DNA from: an uncultured Pelagibacteraceae bacterium
GTDB taxonomy: Bacteria; Pseudomonadota; Alphaproteobacteria; Pelagibacterales; Pelagibacteraceae
Assembly: GCA_902576785.1 (NCBI GenBank)
Contig: CACGWC010000002.1
Coordinates: 62,001 to 126,000 of the forward strand
DNA length: 64,000 nt
Direction of reading: 5' to 3'
The notes beneath the pieces were generated by a model, which worked only from the letters and a program-made list of their open reading frames with translations, had not been told where the DNA came from and searched no databases. The position numbers and the translations under genes were made by a program. Below are positions 1 through 9,173 of this stretch, one piece after another (the first letter of the stretch is position 1; each line of letters opens with the position of its first letter).

Positions 1-1
1 A

Positions 2-961
2 AAATTTAGTATGCGTATTAAAGATAGAGTTATCTCAGATATGCCAAGACTTATTTGGTTATTAAAAATTGTTGCTCCTATTTTCAATAAAGTTAAAAAC
101 CTACCTCTAATTTCTACAATTGTTGAAAAGTTTGGTTTTGCAACAGCAAGGTCTATGCCTGAAGTTCAAAACCAGAATGCATTACGAGAGATTTATGACA
201 GTCAGACAGTATCAGAAAATAAAGTAATTTTGTTTGCAGATACTTTTAATATTAACTTTGAAAATGAAAATTTAGTTTATGCAATTAAAGTACTAAATAA
301 ATTTGGTTATCAGGCAATTATACCAAGTTTTGGTAAAGATAAATTAAAGAGACCCCTATGTTGTGGCAGAACTTATATATCTTACGGTCAATTAGACAAA
401 GCCTCTGAGGAACTAAATAGATTTAATGATTACGTTATCCAAAATAATTATATTGATTTACCAGTTGTAGGTATCGAACCATCTTGTTTATTAACTTTTA
501 ACGATGAATATCAGACTTTAAAAAATGTGAATAATAGAGAACAAATTAAAAATAAATTTTATCTGCTTGAGGAATTTATTTTAGAACAAATAAGAAATAA
601 TAATAACATTAAAGCTAATAAGTTCGATCAAAATGTATTAATCCATGGTCACTGTCATCAAAAATCACAAGATAGAATGAAGGGTCTAACTAGTCTTTTA
701 TCAGAATTAAATATTAATAATAAAATGATAGAATCTAGTTGTTGTGGAATGGCTGGTTCATTTGGATATGACAGTAAGACTTATGAAGTCTCTAAAAAAA
801 TGGCTAATCTTTCTTTAATACCTACAATCAATAATAGTGGTGAAAAAGATTTTATTGTTGCAAATGGTACAAGCTGTAGACATCAAATATCTGATTTATC
901 TGAGAAAAAAGGTAAACATGTGTCAGAGTTATTATTTAAAATTTTTGAAACAGTTAATTAA
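2..961 (+). CDS. FAD/Fe-S oxidoreductase, C-terminal part (partial, runs off window start)
   Basis: The frame is open to the left edge of the window, so the Met at base 11 is probably internal and this is the C-terminal third of a longer protein. Two cysteine-rich CCG-type motifs are visible: CCGRTY (codons starting near base 359) and SSCCGMAGSFGYD (near base 736), plus the HGHCHQK segment. These are typical of the heterodisulfide-reductase-like domain that ends large FAD-linked 2-hydroxyacid dehydrogenases (YdiJ type) and of GlcF. Family knowledge suggests oxidation of a 2-hydroxyacid with electrons passed through Fe-S centres. Its stop overlaps the convergent nitrilase gene by 4 bases. Substrate is not determinable from this part. 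Confidence 0.8.
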   Translation, partial: KFSMRIKDRVISDMPRLIWLLKIVAPIFNKVKNLPLISTIVEKFGFATARSMPEVQNQNALREIYDSQTVSENKVILFADTFNINFENENLVYAIKVLNKFGYQAIIPSFGKDKLKRPLCCGRTYISYGQLDKASEELNRFNDYVIQNNYIDLPVVGIEPSCLLTFNDEYQTLKNVNNREQIKNKFYLLEEFILEQIRNNNNIKANKFDQNVLIHGHCHQKSQDRMKGLTSLLSELNINNKMIESSCCGMAGSFGYDSKTYEVSKKMANLSLIPTINNSGEKDFIVANGTSCRHQISDLSEKKGKHVSELLFKIFETVN

Positions 962-1743
962 ACTAAACTAGGTATAATTTTTCTTAAATCCATAGAAAGC
1001 TTAGGGTTAATTTTTGAATAAATTACGCCCTTCCCTAATTTTTTTAATGCTAATATTTTTCCGTCTGGTGAAATAATTGCTGTATGACCAAATGTTTCTC
1101 TTTTAGGGGTATTTTTACCAGTTTGAGCTGGTGCAAAAATATAACAGAAATTTTCAATCGCCCTTGCTCTTAAAAGTGTTAACCAATGTTTTTGTCCCGT
1201 AAACTTTGTGAAAGCTGATGGAACAGCTATAAAACTTAAATTTTTTTTTGATAAATTCCTATAAAGTTCAGGAAATCTCAGATCAAAACAGATTGTAAAA
1301 CCTATTTTGCCCCAAGGTAAATTAGCCGTGACTAATTTATTTCCTGCTTTAAAAGTTTTACTTTCTTTATGTTGTTCTTTATTTGGAATTTTAACATCAA
1401 ACATATTAATTTTATCATAATATTTGACAATTTTTCCATTTGGTCCGACCAATATAGATCTATTTCTGAGTTTGTTTTTAACCTTAACGCAAATTGATCC
1501 GAGTAAAATCCATTTCTTATATTTTTTTGAAACTTCTCTAATTTTCATCAAAATTGGATCTTTATTCATTTCAAATGAATATTTAAAAAGTGTTTCTCTA
1601 CTACTAGACATCAAAGAAGAAGTTTCAGGTGTGATTATTAGATCAGATTTATTTTTTATAGCTTGATTTACGTATTTAATGATATCTTTAAAATTATTTT
1701 GATAATTTTCTCCACTAGATAATTGTATGCAAGCTATTTTCAT
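958..1743 (-). CDS. Carbon-nitrogen hydrolase (nitrilase family, Nit-like)
   Basis: A 261-residue protein covering the whole nitrilase fold. The Glu-Lys-Cys catalytic triad is visible: E40 in TPETSS, K111 in YYDKINMFD and C152 in FTICFDLRFPEL. The DLRFPELYR context and the RARAIEN motif are typical of the Nit1/Nit2 branch (deaminated glutathione or omega-amidase type), which clean up amide-containing metabolites in the cytoplasm. The start overlaps the stop of the upstream permease gene by 4 bases, so it is the last gene of the amino acid ABC operon. This placement hints at deamidation of an imported nitrogen compound, but substrate assignment is inference. Confidence 0.85.
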   Translation of the reverse strand: MKIACIQLSSGENYQNNFKDIIKYVNQAIKNKSDLIITPETSSLMSSSRETLFKYSFEMNKDPILMKIREVSKKYKKWILLGSICVKVKNKLRNRSILVGPNGKIVKYYDKINMFDVKIPNKEQHKESKTFKAGNKLVTANLPWGKIGFTICFDLRFPELYRNLSKKNLSFIAVPSAFTKFTGQKHWLTLLRARAIENFCYIFAPAQTGKNTPKRETFGHTAIISPDGKILALKKLGKGVIYSKINPKLSMDLRKIIPSLV

Positions 1744-2417
1744 GTTTGAAATCCATATTTTTTTTCTAAATATTTAATTACATTATGAATTATAAAAGTC
1801 ATAAACAAGTAAATACCTCCTGCCACAATAAATACCTCAACAGGCTTAAATGTTGTTGAAATTATATATTTAGCAACACCAGTTAAGTCCATAAGTGTGA
1901 CTGTACTTGCCAAGGATGTACCTTTAAGCATTAAAATAATTTCATTACCATAAGCTGGTAAAGATTGTTTAATTGCAATAGGAATTTGTATTTTTGTAAA
2001 AATAATCTTGGAAGGAATACCTAAGCTTCTTCCAGCTTCTAAATATCCAGGCTTTATAGTTTGAAATGCTGATCTCAAAATTTCTGATGTATAAGCACCA
2101 GTATTTAATGAAAATGCAATTATCGCGCACCAATATGGTTCTTTTAAAACTACCCACAAAAAGGTTGTTCTTAAATATTCAATTTGACCTAATCCAAAAT
2201 ATATTATGAAGATTTGAACCAATAAAGGTGTTCCTCTAAAAATATATGAATACCCGTAAGCAAATTTGTTAATCAACTTATTATTATTCATTCTCAAGAT
2301 TGCAAAACCTAATCCAATAAAAAGACCAAGAATTAAAGATACAGATAGCAGTTTAAGAGTAATCAAAGTTGCATTCAGCAACTTAGGAAAACTATTAATC
2401 ATTAATTCAATATCCAT
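1740..2417 (-). CDS. Polar amino acid ABC transporter permease (HisM/ArtM type)
   Basis: A 225-residue inner-membrane protein with several hydrophobic segments and the EAA-loop signature around GYLEAGRSLGIP that contacts the ATPase. The FRGTPLLVQIFI segment is the hallmark of His/Glu/Gln-type (PAAT) permeases. It directly follows the sister permease, sharing one base at the stop/start junction, and is preceded in the operon by a periplasmic binding protein. Together they would form a heterodimeric channel for basic or polar amino acids. The exact substrate cannot be read from the permease. Confidence 0.92.
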   Translation of the reverse strand: MDIELMINSFPKLLNATLITLKLLSVSLILGLFIGLGFAILRMNNNKLINKFAYGYSYIFRGTPLLVQIFIIYFGLGQIEYLRTTFLWVVLKEPYWCAIIAFSLNTGAYTSEILRSAFQTIKPGYLEAGRSLGIPSKIIFTKIQIPIAIKQSLPAYGNEIILMLKGTSLASTVTLMDLTGVAKYIISTTFKPVEVFIVAGGIYLFMTFIIHNVIKYLEKKYGFQT

Positions 2418-3109
2418 TAATAACCTTTGCTATATTTTGTTTCTAATCTATTTAATAATTGCATACTTAAAAATGTAAGCATTAAGTATAAAACTGCTGC
2501 AAATGAGTAAAAAAATAATGGATCTCTAGTTGAACCAGCTGCAATATAGGATTGTCTCATTATTTCAACTAAACCCGTTACAGATATAAGAGAAGTATCT
2601 TTTAATGTAATTTGCCAAACATTGCTTAAATTAGGAATTGCTAATCTTAGCATTTGAGGCAAAATAATTTTAAAGAAGTAAATATATTTTTTAAAACCTA
2701 AAACTTTTGCAGCTTCAAATTGACCTTTATCAATTGATTGTAGTGCTCCTCTAAATACTTCGGTTGAATATGCTCCCGATATAATCCCTATTGAGAATGA
2801 TCCAGTTAAAAAAGCATTAATTTCAATATAATCATTATAACCAAATATAGAAGCAACAAACATAATTGCTCCACTTCCACCAAAGAAAAATAAATAAATT
2901 ACAAGAAGCTCTGGTACACCTCTAATAACTGTGGTGTATGCATTGCCAATTGAGTTTAGAATTTTGTTATTAGATAACTTTAATGGAGTAAATAAAGCAG
3001 CAAATATAAAGCCAATTATCATTGCGGTTATTGAGACCGCAATTGTCATTAAGGTTGCAAAGAATAACTCGTCTCCCCAACCTTTATCACCAAAATATAG
3101 AAGTTCCAT
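2417..3109 (-). CDS. Polar amino acid ABC transporter permease (HisQ/ArtQ type)
   Basis: A 230-residue inner-membrane permease. TVIRGVPELLVIYLFFFGG near residues 60-78 and the EAA loop GQFEAAKVLGFKKY are diagnostic of the HisQ-like half of PAAT importers. It lies just downstream of the binding-protein gene, separated by a short GC-rich hairpin, and is followed with a one-base overlap by the second permease. No ATP-binding subunit is encoded in the operon, so the transporter must borrow an ATPase made elsewhere in the genome. Confidence 0.92.
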   Translation of the reverse strand: MELLYFGDKGWGDELFFATLMTIAVSITAMIIGFIFAALFTPLKLSNNKILNSIGNAYTTVIRGVPELLVIYLFFFGGSGAIMFVASIFGYNDYIEINAFLTGSFSIGIISGAYSTEVFRGALQSIDKGQFEAAKVLGFKKYIYFFKIILPQMLRLAIPNLSNVWQITLKDTSLISVTGLVEIMRQSYIAAGSTRDPLFFYSFAAVLYLMLTFLSMQLLNRLETKYSKGY

Positions 3110-3115
3110 AATATA

Positions 3116-3135
3116 GGTGGCTAACTATAGCCACC
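3116..3135 (-). terminator. Intercistronic hairpin after the binding-protein gene
   Basis: A perfect 8-bp stem (GGTGGCTA / TAGCCACC) with a 4-base loop sits between the binding-protein stop and the first permease start. There is no T-tract, so it is more likely an attenuator or 3'-end mRNA stabiliser that leaves binding-protein transcripts more abundant than permease transcripts than a full terminator. Function is inferred. Confidence 0.55.
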
Positions 3136-3148
3136 CATAAATAATTTA

Positions 3149-3976
3149 TTACATAGAAGCGTCAAAACCAAAATGTTTTATAGCAAGCTTACTGATAATG
3201 CCATCATCTCTAGCTTTATCAATTGCTGCATTAAAATCATTTAAAAGTTTAGAGTCACCTTTTCTAATACCGACGCCAACACCATTACCAAAATCTCCAC
3301 CTGCAAATGTTGGTCCAGTTAATACTACTCCTTTACCAGATTTTTCTGCATAATCTGTAAAAGCAACTGCTGCAGCTAGTGCTGCATCTATTCTACCAGC
3401 AGATAAATCTAAGTTTACTTCATCTTGAGTTTTGTAAGTTCTAATTTTTACATTACCCATTAAACCAGACTCTAAGAAGTTCTGGTGAATTGTTGCTGTT
3501 TGTACACCAATAGTTTTACCTTTAAATGCTTTGGTCAAAACATCTAGTGTTGCTTGTTCATCAGCACTTACGTCAGATAAATTTATAGCTGACATTGTTT
3601 TAAGACCTTCGTTTTTTGATCCTTTCATAACAGCTAATGATGCAACTTCATCAGCATAACCTTGAGAAAAGTTAATTGTTTTCATTCTCTCACCAGTTAT
3701 TGACATTCCAGCCATGATGGCATCAAATTTTCTTGAGACCAAAGCTGGTATCATTCCATCCCAGTCTTGCTCCACAATTGTGCAATCATGATTCATAATT
3801 TTACATAATTCATTTGCTAATTCGACTTCAAAGCCAATCAAATTTCCTGCTGAGTCTTTAGAATTCCAAGGTGGATATGCACCTTCGGTTCCTATTTTAA
3901 TTTGATCTGCAATTGAAGAAATTGTTAGAAATGATGATATTAAAATACCAAGTCCTAATACTTTTAATTTTTTCAT
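3149..3976 (-). CDS. Periplasmic polar amino acid-binding protein (HisJ/ArgT-like)
   Basis: A 275-residue solute-binding protein with an N-terminal signal peptide (KK then a hydrophobic stretch ending SSIADQ). The mature N-terminus IKIGTEGAYPPWN, GFEVELANELC and DWDGMIPAL are family-3 substrate-binding signatures of Lys/Arg/Orn/His or octopine/nopaline-type receptors. The ribosome-binding site GGAGG is visible just upstream of the ATG. It is the first gene of an operon with two permeases and a nitrilase-like hydrolase. It would capture a positively charged or polar amino acid in the periplasm. Confidence 0.92.
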   Translation of the reverse strand: MKKLKVLGLGILISSFLTISSIADQIKIGTEGAYPPWNSKDSAGNLIGFEVELANELCKIMNHDCTIVEQDWDGMIPALVSRKFDAIMAGMSITGERMKTINFSQGYADEVASLAVMKGSKNEGLKTMSAINLSDVSADEQATLDVLTKAFKGKTIGVQTATIHQNFLESGLMGNVKIRTYKTQDEVNLDLSAGRIDAALAAAVAFTDYAEKSGKGVVLTGPTFAGGDFGNGVGVGIRKGDSKLLNDFNAAIDKARDDGIISKLAIKHFGFDASM

Positions 3977-4035
3977 TTTTTTCCTCCAAAAATTTTGAAG
4001 ATTATTTCATAAAATTATTGTTTTAAAAAGAAAAA

Positions 4036-5076
4036 TTAATGATTTATTGACGAGGAAAAATTCCAAGAACAATCGAAACTTGGTATATAAACTCTTGAAA
4101 GTTTTGTATTTCCAAAATTTTTGTTAAAAACATTTAACCAATTTTCAACTTGTTTTGGTTTTTTGTCTTGGCTTCCTACTTGAGCGGTAATTACACCTTT
4201 AGGTTTTAAAATTCTTTCTAAAGATGACATATTTTTTGCAGCCAAATCTATACAAAATTGATCATCATTTAGATCAACAAATATTTGATCATAAGTATTG
4301 TCTTTGACAGATTTAATACTTTCAAAAGCATCTCCCCAAACGCATTTAACTGAATTCTTTTCGGTAGCTTTCTCGCCAATTTTGCTTAAATGTTTATCAC
4401 ATACATCAACAACCTCAGGATCTAATTCATACCAATCTATAAAGCCAAAGTTTTGTGAAATGCATTCTCTTGCAACACCGCCGTCACCTCCACCAATAAT
4501 TGCAGCTTTTTCTTTGTTTGAATTTAAATTAAGACCTGAATTTACAAAGGTTGAGCTATATAAATGTTCATCACTTTCAGCTACTTGTATTTCATTATCA
4601 ATAAATAAAGCTTTTCCAAATTGTTCTAAATCAAGTATTTCAATATATTGACCTACTTTAGATTTAAAATTTTCTAAAACTCTATTAACAACATATGATT
4701 TTTTTAAACCTGGAGAACTATAATTGTCATGATAAAGATCAATAGTATCTCTATTAAATTCTTTAATTATGATATTTGTATGATCTATCTCGTCTTTTAT
4801 TATATCTAGAGACACTTTTGGTGATACTTTCCCACATGTAAAAAAATCAAAGCTTACAATTTCTTTTTCTGGGAAAGTATGAAAACTAATGTGACTTTCA
4901 GCGAGCAAAGCAACCAATGTAAATCCTTGTGGCTCGAATTTATATTTAGAAATTTTTAAAACTGTTACTTTTGCTGCTTTAGCAATTTTATAAACTAACT
5001 TTTCATAAAATTCAGGAGTATATTCCTTTTTAGTTCCAACTATATCCAGCGTTATATGTTCCCCAACTTTTTCCAT
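4036..5076 (-). CDS. speDE: Fused S-adenosylmethionine decarboxylase / spermidine synthase
   Basis: A 346-residue fusion. Residues 1 to about 115 are a prokaryotic AdoMet decarboxylase with the self-cleavage site AE|SHISFHTFPE (E60/S61; Ser61 would become the pyruvoyl group). Residues about 125-346 are an aminopropyltransferase with the AdoMet-binding GGGDGGVARE loop, the ELDPEVVDVC acidic motif and YDQIFVDLND at the catalytic Asp. It would make decarboxylated AdoMet and use it to turn a diamine into a triamine, releasing MTA. SpeD-SpeE fusions are known from several bacteria including Ca. Pelagibacter. The MTA salvage genes follow immediately. Confidence 0.93.
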   Translation of the reverse strand: MEKVGEHITLDIVGTKKEYTPEFYEKLVYKIAKAAKVTVLKISKYKFEPQGFTLVALLAESHISFHTFPEKEIVSFDFFTCGKVSPKVSLDIIKDEIDHTNIIIKEFNRDTIDLYHDNYSSPGLKKSYVVNRVLENFKSKVGQYIEILDLEQFGKALFIDNEIQVAESDEHLYSSTFVNSGLNLNSNKEKAAIIGGGDGGVARECISQNFGFIDWYELDPEVVDVCDKHLSKIGEKATEKNSVKCVWGDAFESIKSVKDNTYDQIFVDLNDDQFCIDLAAKNMSSLERILKPKGVITAQVGSQDKKPKQVENWLNVFNKNFGNTKLSRVYIPSFDCSWNFSSSINH

Positions 5077-5165
5077 AAGAATTTAATATATATCTTTTTT
5101 AACTAACGAAATTTTTTACTTCTTTCAAACAAAAAACTATTATAATAATTTATCGAGGATAAACA

Positions 5166-7199
5166 TTGAAAAACAATTGGTCAAAAAACGAAGCTAAAAA
5201 ATATATTAAAAAATATAAGAAATTAGGTCATTCTGAAGATATGGCTTTAAGGGTTTATACAACCAGGCTTCTAGGAAGAAATCCAGAATTGGTGTTACAT
5301 GGTGGTGGCAATACTTCAGTCAAGACAAAAATCAAAGATATAGATGGTAAATATTATGATGTTCTTTGTGTAAAAGGCAGCGGATGGGATATGGCTGAAA
5401 TTGAACCAGCGGGTTTGCCAGCTGTTAAATTAAATCCATTGCTTGCTATGAAAAAAAAGAAAACGCTGTCTGATGATGACATGGTTGCTTTTCAAAAAAA
5501 AAATTTGATAGATACAAAATCGCCCAATCCATCAGTTGAAACTTTTTTACATGCATTTTTACCATTTAAATTTGTTGATCACACTCATTCTGATGCAATT
5601 ATGAAAATCACTAATAGACCAAATGGAGAAATGCTATCAAAAAAAATATTTGGTAAAAAAACTGCAATAGTTCCTTATGTAATGCCTGGATTTAAATTAG
5701 CACAAAAAATAAATGAAGTTTATTCAAAAAATCCAAATATCAATTGTTTAATTTTATTAAACCACGGTATTTTCACATTTGCCGATAATGCAAAAGATGC
5801 TTACAGTTTAATGATAAAGTATATATCTGATGCTGAAAAAACTTTAACTAAATTTAAAAAGAAAAAAATAAAACAAATAAAGAAAACTAAATTTAATTTC
5901 TCAATTACAGATGTAGCTCCTATATTAAGAGGTCTTTTATCTGAGAAAAATGATGACAAATTTATCTTAAATTTTAAAAAAAATAGTAAGTTAGATTATT
6001 TTATTAATGGTAAAGATATAAATAGATACTCAAATGAAGGAACAGCTACTCCTGATCATGTTATAAGAGTTAAACCATTTCCTTTAGTAATATCACCAAA
6101 AGCAAACTGTACTTTAGATGAATTTAAAAATTTAGCTGAAAAAAAATTCAAAGAATATAGGCAAAAATATAAAAAATATTTTGAAACTAATAAGAAAAAA
6201 ACTAAAGAAAAAAAAGTAATGCTTGATACATCTCCTAGAGTAATTCTAGTTCAGAATTTTGGTTTATTTACAGTAGGAGATACCTTAAAAGCTGCAAAAA
6301 TTGCAGGAGATTTGACTCAAACTAATGCCAATGTAATTTCAAGTGTTGAAGAAACGTCCAGATATAAATTTTTATCGAAAAAAGACTTATTTGATGTTGA
6401 GTATTGGTCCTTGGAACAAGCAAAATTAAATAAAACAAAAAAAGAATTGCAAGGCAACGTTGTTGTTATCACCGGCAGTACTGGAGAAATTGGTAAAGCA
6501 ACCTATAAATTATTTAAAAAATACGGAGCAGAAGTTGTTTTACTTGATATTAATAAAAGTAAGATAAATGATTTACAGACGAAAATAAGTGATCTTTGTA
6601 TTCACTGTGATGTAACCAATAAACAAAGTGTAAAAAAAGCATTTAATAAAGTTTTGGAGATATACGGGGGTTTAGATATTTTAATATCTAATGCTGGTAC
6701 TGCTATAGGTGGATCAATTGCAGAAGTTAATGATGAAATACTTCGAAAAAGTTTTGAAGATAATTTTTTCTCACACCAAAATTGTGCTTCAGAGGCTGTA
6801 AAAATTATGAAAAAACAAAATATAAATGGGTGTTTGTTATTTAATATATCTAAGCAATCAGTTAATCCTGGTAAAAATTTTGGACCATATGGATTGCCTA
6901 AGTCTGCGCTTTTAAATTTGTGTAAACAATATGCAGTTGATTATGGACACCTTGGTATTAGATCAAATGGTGTTAATGCTGATAGAATTAGAAGTGGTTT
7001 ATTAAATGATAAAATGATTAAACAAAGAGCAAAGGCAAGAGAAGTAACCACGGATCAATATATGAGTGGTAATCTACTGTTAAGCGAAGTTAAAGCAGAT
7101 GATGTGGCCAAAGCTTTTTATCATCTTGCGATATCAAAAAAATCAACTGGAGCAGTATTAACCGTGGACGGTGGAAATATTGCAGCTTCTTTAAGATAA
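5166..7199 (+). CDS. Bifunctional class II aldolase / short-chain dehydrogenase
   Basis: A 677-residue two-domain enzyme starting at TTG. The N-terminal class II aldolase domain (about residues 20-410) carries LVLHGGGNTSVK, the zinc ligands in DHTHSDAI and NHGIFTF, and a sugar-phosphate-like pocket. The C-terminal short-chain dehydrogenase (about 430-677) has the nucleotide motif TGSTGEIGKA, SNAGTAIGG and the catalytic Ser / YGLPK (YxxxK) set. The layout matches 'rhamnulose-1-phosphate aldolase/alcohol dehydrogenase' proteins. No rhamnose genes are nearby. It sits tail-to-tail with mtnA (no bases between stops), so methylthioribulose-1-phosphate is an attractive substrate: DHAP plus methylthioacetaldehyde, the latter handled by the dehydrogenase. 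Fold is certain; substrate is inference. Confidence 0.9.
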   Translation: MKNNWSKNEAKKYIKKYKKLGHSEDMALRVYTTRLLGRNPELVLHGGGNTSVKTKIKDIDGKYYDVLCVKGSGWDMAEIEPAGLPAVKLNPLLAMKKKKTLSDDDMVAFQKKNLIDTKSPNPSVETFLHAFLPFKFVDHTHSDAIMKITNRPNGEMLSKKIFGKKTAIVPYVMPGFKLAQKINEVYSKNPNINCLILLNHGIFTFADNAKDAYSLMIKYISDAEKTLTKFKKKKIKQIKKTKFNFSITDVAPILRGLLSEKNDDKFILNFKKNSKLDYFINGKDINRYSNEGTATPDHVIRVKPFPLVISPKANCTLDEFKNLAEKKFKEYRQKYKKYFETNKKKTKEKKVMLDTSPRVILVQNFGLFTVGDTLKAAKIAGDLTQTNANVISSVEETSRYKFLSKKDLFDVEYWSLEQAKLNKTKKELQGNVVVITGSTGEIGKATYKLFKKYGAEVVLLDINKSKINDLQTKISDLCIHCDVTNKQSVKKAFNKVLEIYGGLDILISNAGTAIGGSIAEVNDEILRKSFEDNFFSHQNCASEAVKIMKKQNINGCLLFNISKQSVNPGKNFGPYGLPKSALLNLCKQYAVDYGHLGIRSNGVNADRIRSGLLNDKMIKQRAKAREVTTDQYMSGNLLLSEVKADDVAKAFYHLAISKKSTGAVLTVDGGNIAASLR

Positions 7200-8276
7200 T
7201 TAATTAAATAACTTTTTTAATCCTTCAGAAGAAGCATCACAAACTCCCTTTTCTGTTATTAATGCAGTAACATATTTAGCAGGTGTTACATCAAACGCTA
7301 AATTTAATGATTTGCTTTTTTCGGGATATATTAAAACTTTATCCACTTTATTATCTTTGTTAATTCCATCCACATGAGAAAGTTCTTTTGGATCTCTTTC
7401 TTCTATAGGAATATCTTTTGAGTTTTTTAAATTCCAATCTATAGTTGAACTTGGTAAAGCAACATAAAAAGGTACCTTATTATCATGAGCTGCAAGAGCT
7501 TTTAAATATGTACCGATTTTATTGCACACATCTCCGTTAGATAATGTCCTATCTGTTCCAACAATACACATATCGACCTGTCCTCTTTGCATTAATATTC
7601 CACCTGTATTATCTGCTATAATTGTATTTGGAATTTCTTCTTCATTAAGTTCATATGATGTAAGGTTTGCCCCTTGATTTCTTGGTCTAGTTTCATCAAC
7701 CCAAACATGTATTGGTATTCCTTTTTTATGTGCATGATAAATAGGAGAAGTTGCTGTTCCCCAATCTATTGTAGCTAACCAACCTGCATTACAATGTGTG
7801 AGAATATTTACGGTATCTTTCTTTTTATTATATATATCTTCAATAATATTTAATCCATTTTTACCAATACTTTCACAAAATCCCTCATCTTCTTTACAAA
7901 TTTCTTTAGCTTCATTGAGTGCAACATTAAATAAATCTCCAGGCTCAACAAATGACAACTTGTTATTCATTCTATGAACTGCCCACTGAAGATTTATAGC
8001 CGTAGGCCTAGAAGCAACTAATTCTTCCGAACTTTTTTTTATAAAATCTAAACTATTATTTTCTTTTACAGCTAGAACTAATCCAAATGCAGCTGTGCCT
8101 CCGATTAATGGAGCACCTCGAACTTCCATTGTTTTGATAGCATTTATGGCGTCTTTAACTGAATTTAATTCTTTTATTATAAATTTATGTGGAAGCTTTG
8201 TCTGATCTATAATTTTTACAACTTGTTTTTCTTCATCGAACCAAATTGTTTTATATTTAACACCATTAATTTTCAT
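7200..8276 (-). CDS. mtnA: S-methyl-5-thioribose-1-phosphate isomerase
   Basis: A 358-residue protein of the eIF2B-like/MtnA family. VRGAPLIGGTAAFG near the N-terminus, the ILTHCNAGWLAT motif with its catalytic Cys, VDETRPRNQGANLT and the GTDRTLSNGDVCNKIGTY stretch (catalytic Asp) match MtnA. It converts methylthioribose-1-phosphate to methylthioribulose-1-phosphate in the cytoplasm. Its start overlaps the mtnP stop by one base (TAATG), so the two are translated together. The downstream steps of the classical salvage (mtnBCD etc.) are absent from the window; the adjacent aldolase fusion may replace them. Confidence 0.95.
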   Translation of the reverse strand: MKINGVKYKTIWFDEEKQVVKIIDQTKLPHKFIIKELNSVKDAINAIKTMEVRGAPLIGGTAAFGLVLAVKENNSLDFIKKSSEELVASRPTAINLQWAVHRMNNKLSFVEPGDLFNVALNEAKEICKEDEGFCESIGKNGLNIIEDIYNKKKDTVNILTHCNAGWLATIDWGTATSPIYHAHKKGIPIHVWVDETRPRNQGANLTSYELNEEEIPNTIIADNTGGILMQRGQVDMCIVGTDRTLSNGDVCNKIGTYLKALAAHDNKVPFYVALPSSTIDWNLKNSKDIPIEERDPKELSHVDGINKDNKVDKVLIYPEKSKSLNLAFDVTPAKYVTALITEKGVCDASSEGLKKLFN

Positions 8277-9145
8277 TAAGTAAGAACTCTTCCTGCAATT
8301 GTTTTTAATTTATCTTTAGTTTTTTGAGTTCTTTTTTCTGGAGCCGTTATTATTGCTACATCTAAACAATTATTAGTTGGATCATTGGGATTAATGTGAT
8401 TTTCAAAGTTCTCTATCAAATTTTTAATCATATTTTTAGCTTTTGCTGCATTATCTAAGAGTACTTTTATAACTTGTTGGACATCTACATTCTCATGATC
8501 TGGATGCCAGCAATCATAGTCTGTTACCATTGAAACTGAAGCATACCTAATTTCTGCTTCTCTTGCTAGTTTAGCTTCTGGCATGTTTGTCATTCCAATA
8601 ACATCAGCTTTCCAAGATCTATATAGGTTTGACTCTGCTAATGTAGAAAATTGTGGACCTTCCATTACAATATAAGTTCCTCCTCTTTGATAAGGTATAC
8701 TTTCTTTTTTTATAGCATCTTCGCACGCGTTCATCAGTCCATTTGAAGTTGGATGTGCCATTGATACATGCGCAACAATTTCATCATCAAAAAAAGTTTT
8801 GTTTCTTGCAAAAGTTCTATCAATGAACTGATCAACGATAACAAATTTACCTGGAGGTAAATCTTCTTTTAAAGATCCAACAGCTGAAACAGAGACTATG
8901 TCTGTAATGCCAATTTGTTTAAGTGCATCAATATTTGCTCTAAAATTTATTTTTGATGGAGAAATAAAATGACCTTTTCCATGTCTTGGTAGAAAATAAA
9001 TTTCTTTATTATTGTAGTTTGCCTTTAAAATTAGATCTGAGGGTTTTCCCCATGGTGTATTTAAATCTAAAGTTTCTCTATCTTTAAACTCTTCAACATC
9101 ATATAGGCCACTTCCACCAATAATTGCTAATTTATTATTTGCCAT
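8276..9145 (-). CDS. mtnP: S-methyl-5'-thioadenosine phosphorylase
   Basis: A 289-residue purine-nucleoside-phosphorylase family 2 protein. IIGGSGLYDVEEF, FLPRHGKGHFISPSKIN, VSAVGSLKEDLPPG and IGMTNMPEAKLAREAEI match MTA phosphorylase. It splits MTA, the by-product of spermidine synthesis, with phosphate into adenine and methylthioribose-1-phosphate. The two products feed the neighbours: adenine to Apt (divergent, 28 bases away) and the sugar phosphate to MtnA (overlapping). Confidence 0.95.
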   Translation of the reverse strand: MANNKLAIIGGSGLYDVEEFKDRETLDLNTPWGKPSDLILKANYNNKEIYFLPRHGKGHFISPSKINFRANIDALKQIGITDIVSVSAVGSLKEDLPPGKFVIVDQFIDRTFARNKTFFDDEIVAHVSMAHPTSNGLMNACEDAIKKESIPYQRGGTYIVMEGPQFSTLAESNLYRSWKADVIGMTNMPEAKLAREAEIRYASVSMVTDYDCWHPDHENVDVQQVIKVLLDNAAKAKNMIKNLIENFENHINPNDPTNNCLDVAIITAPEKRTQKTKDKLKTIAGRVLT

Positions 9146-9173
9146 AATACATTTTAGATTATAATTAAGTTTT

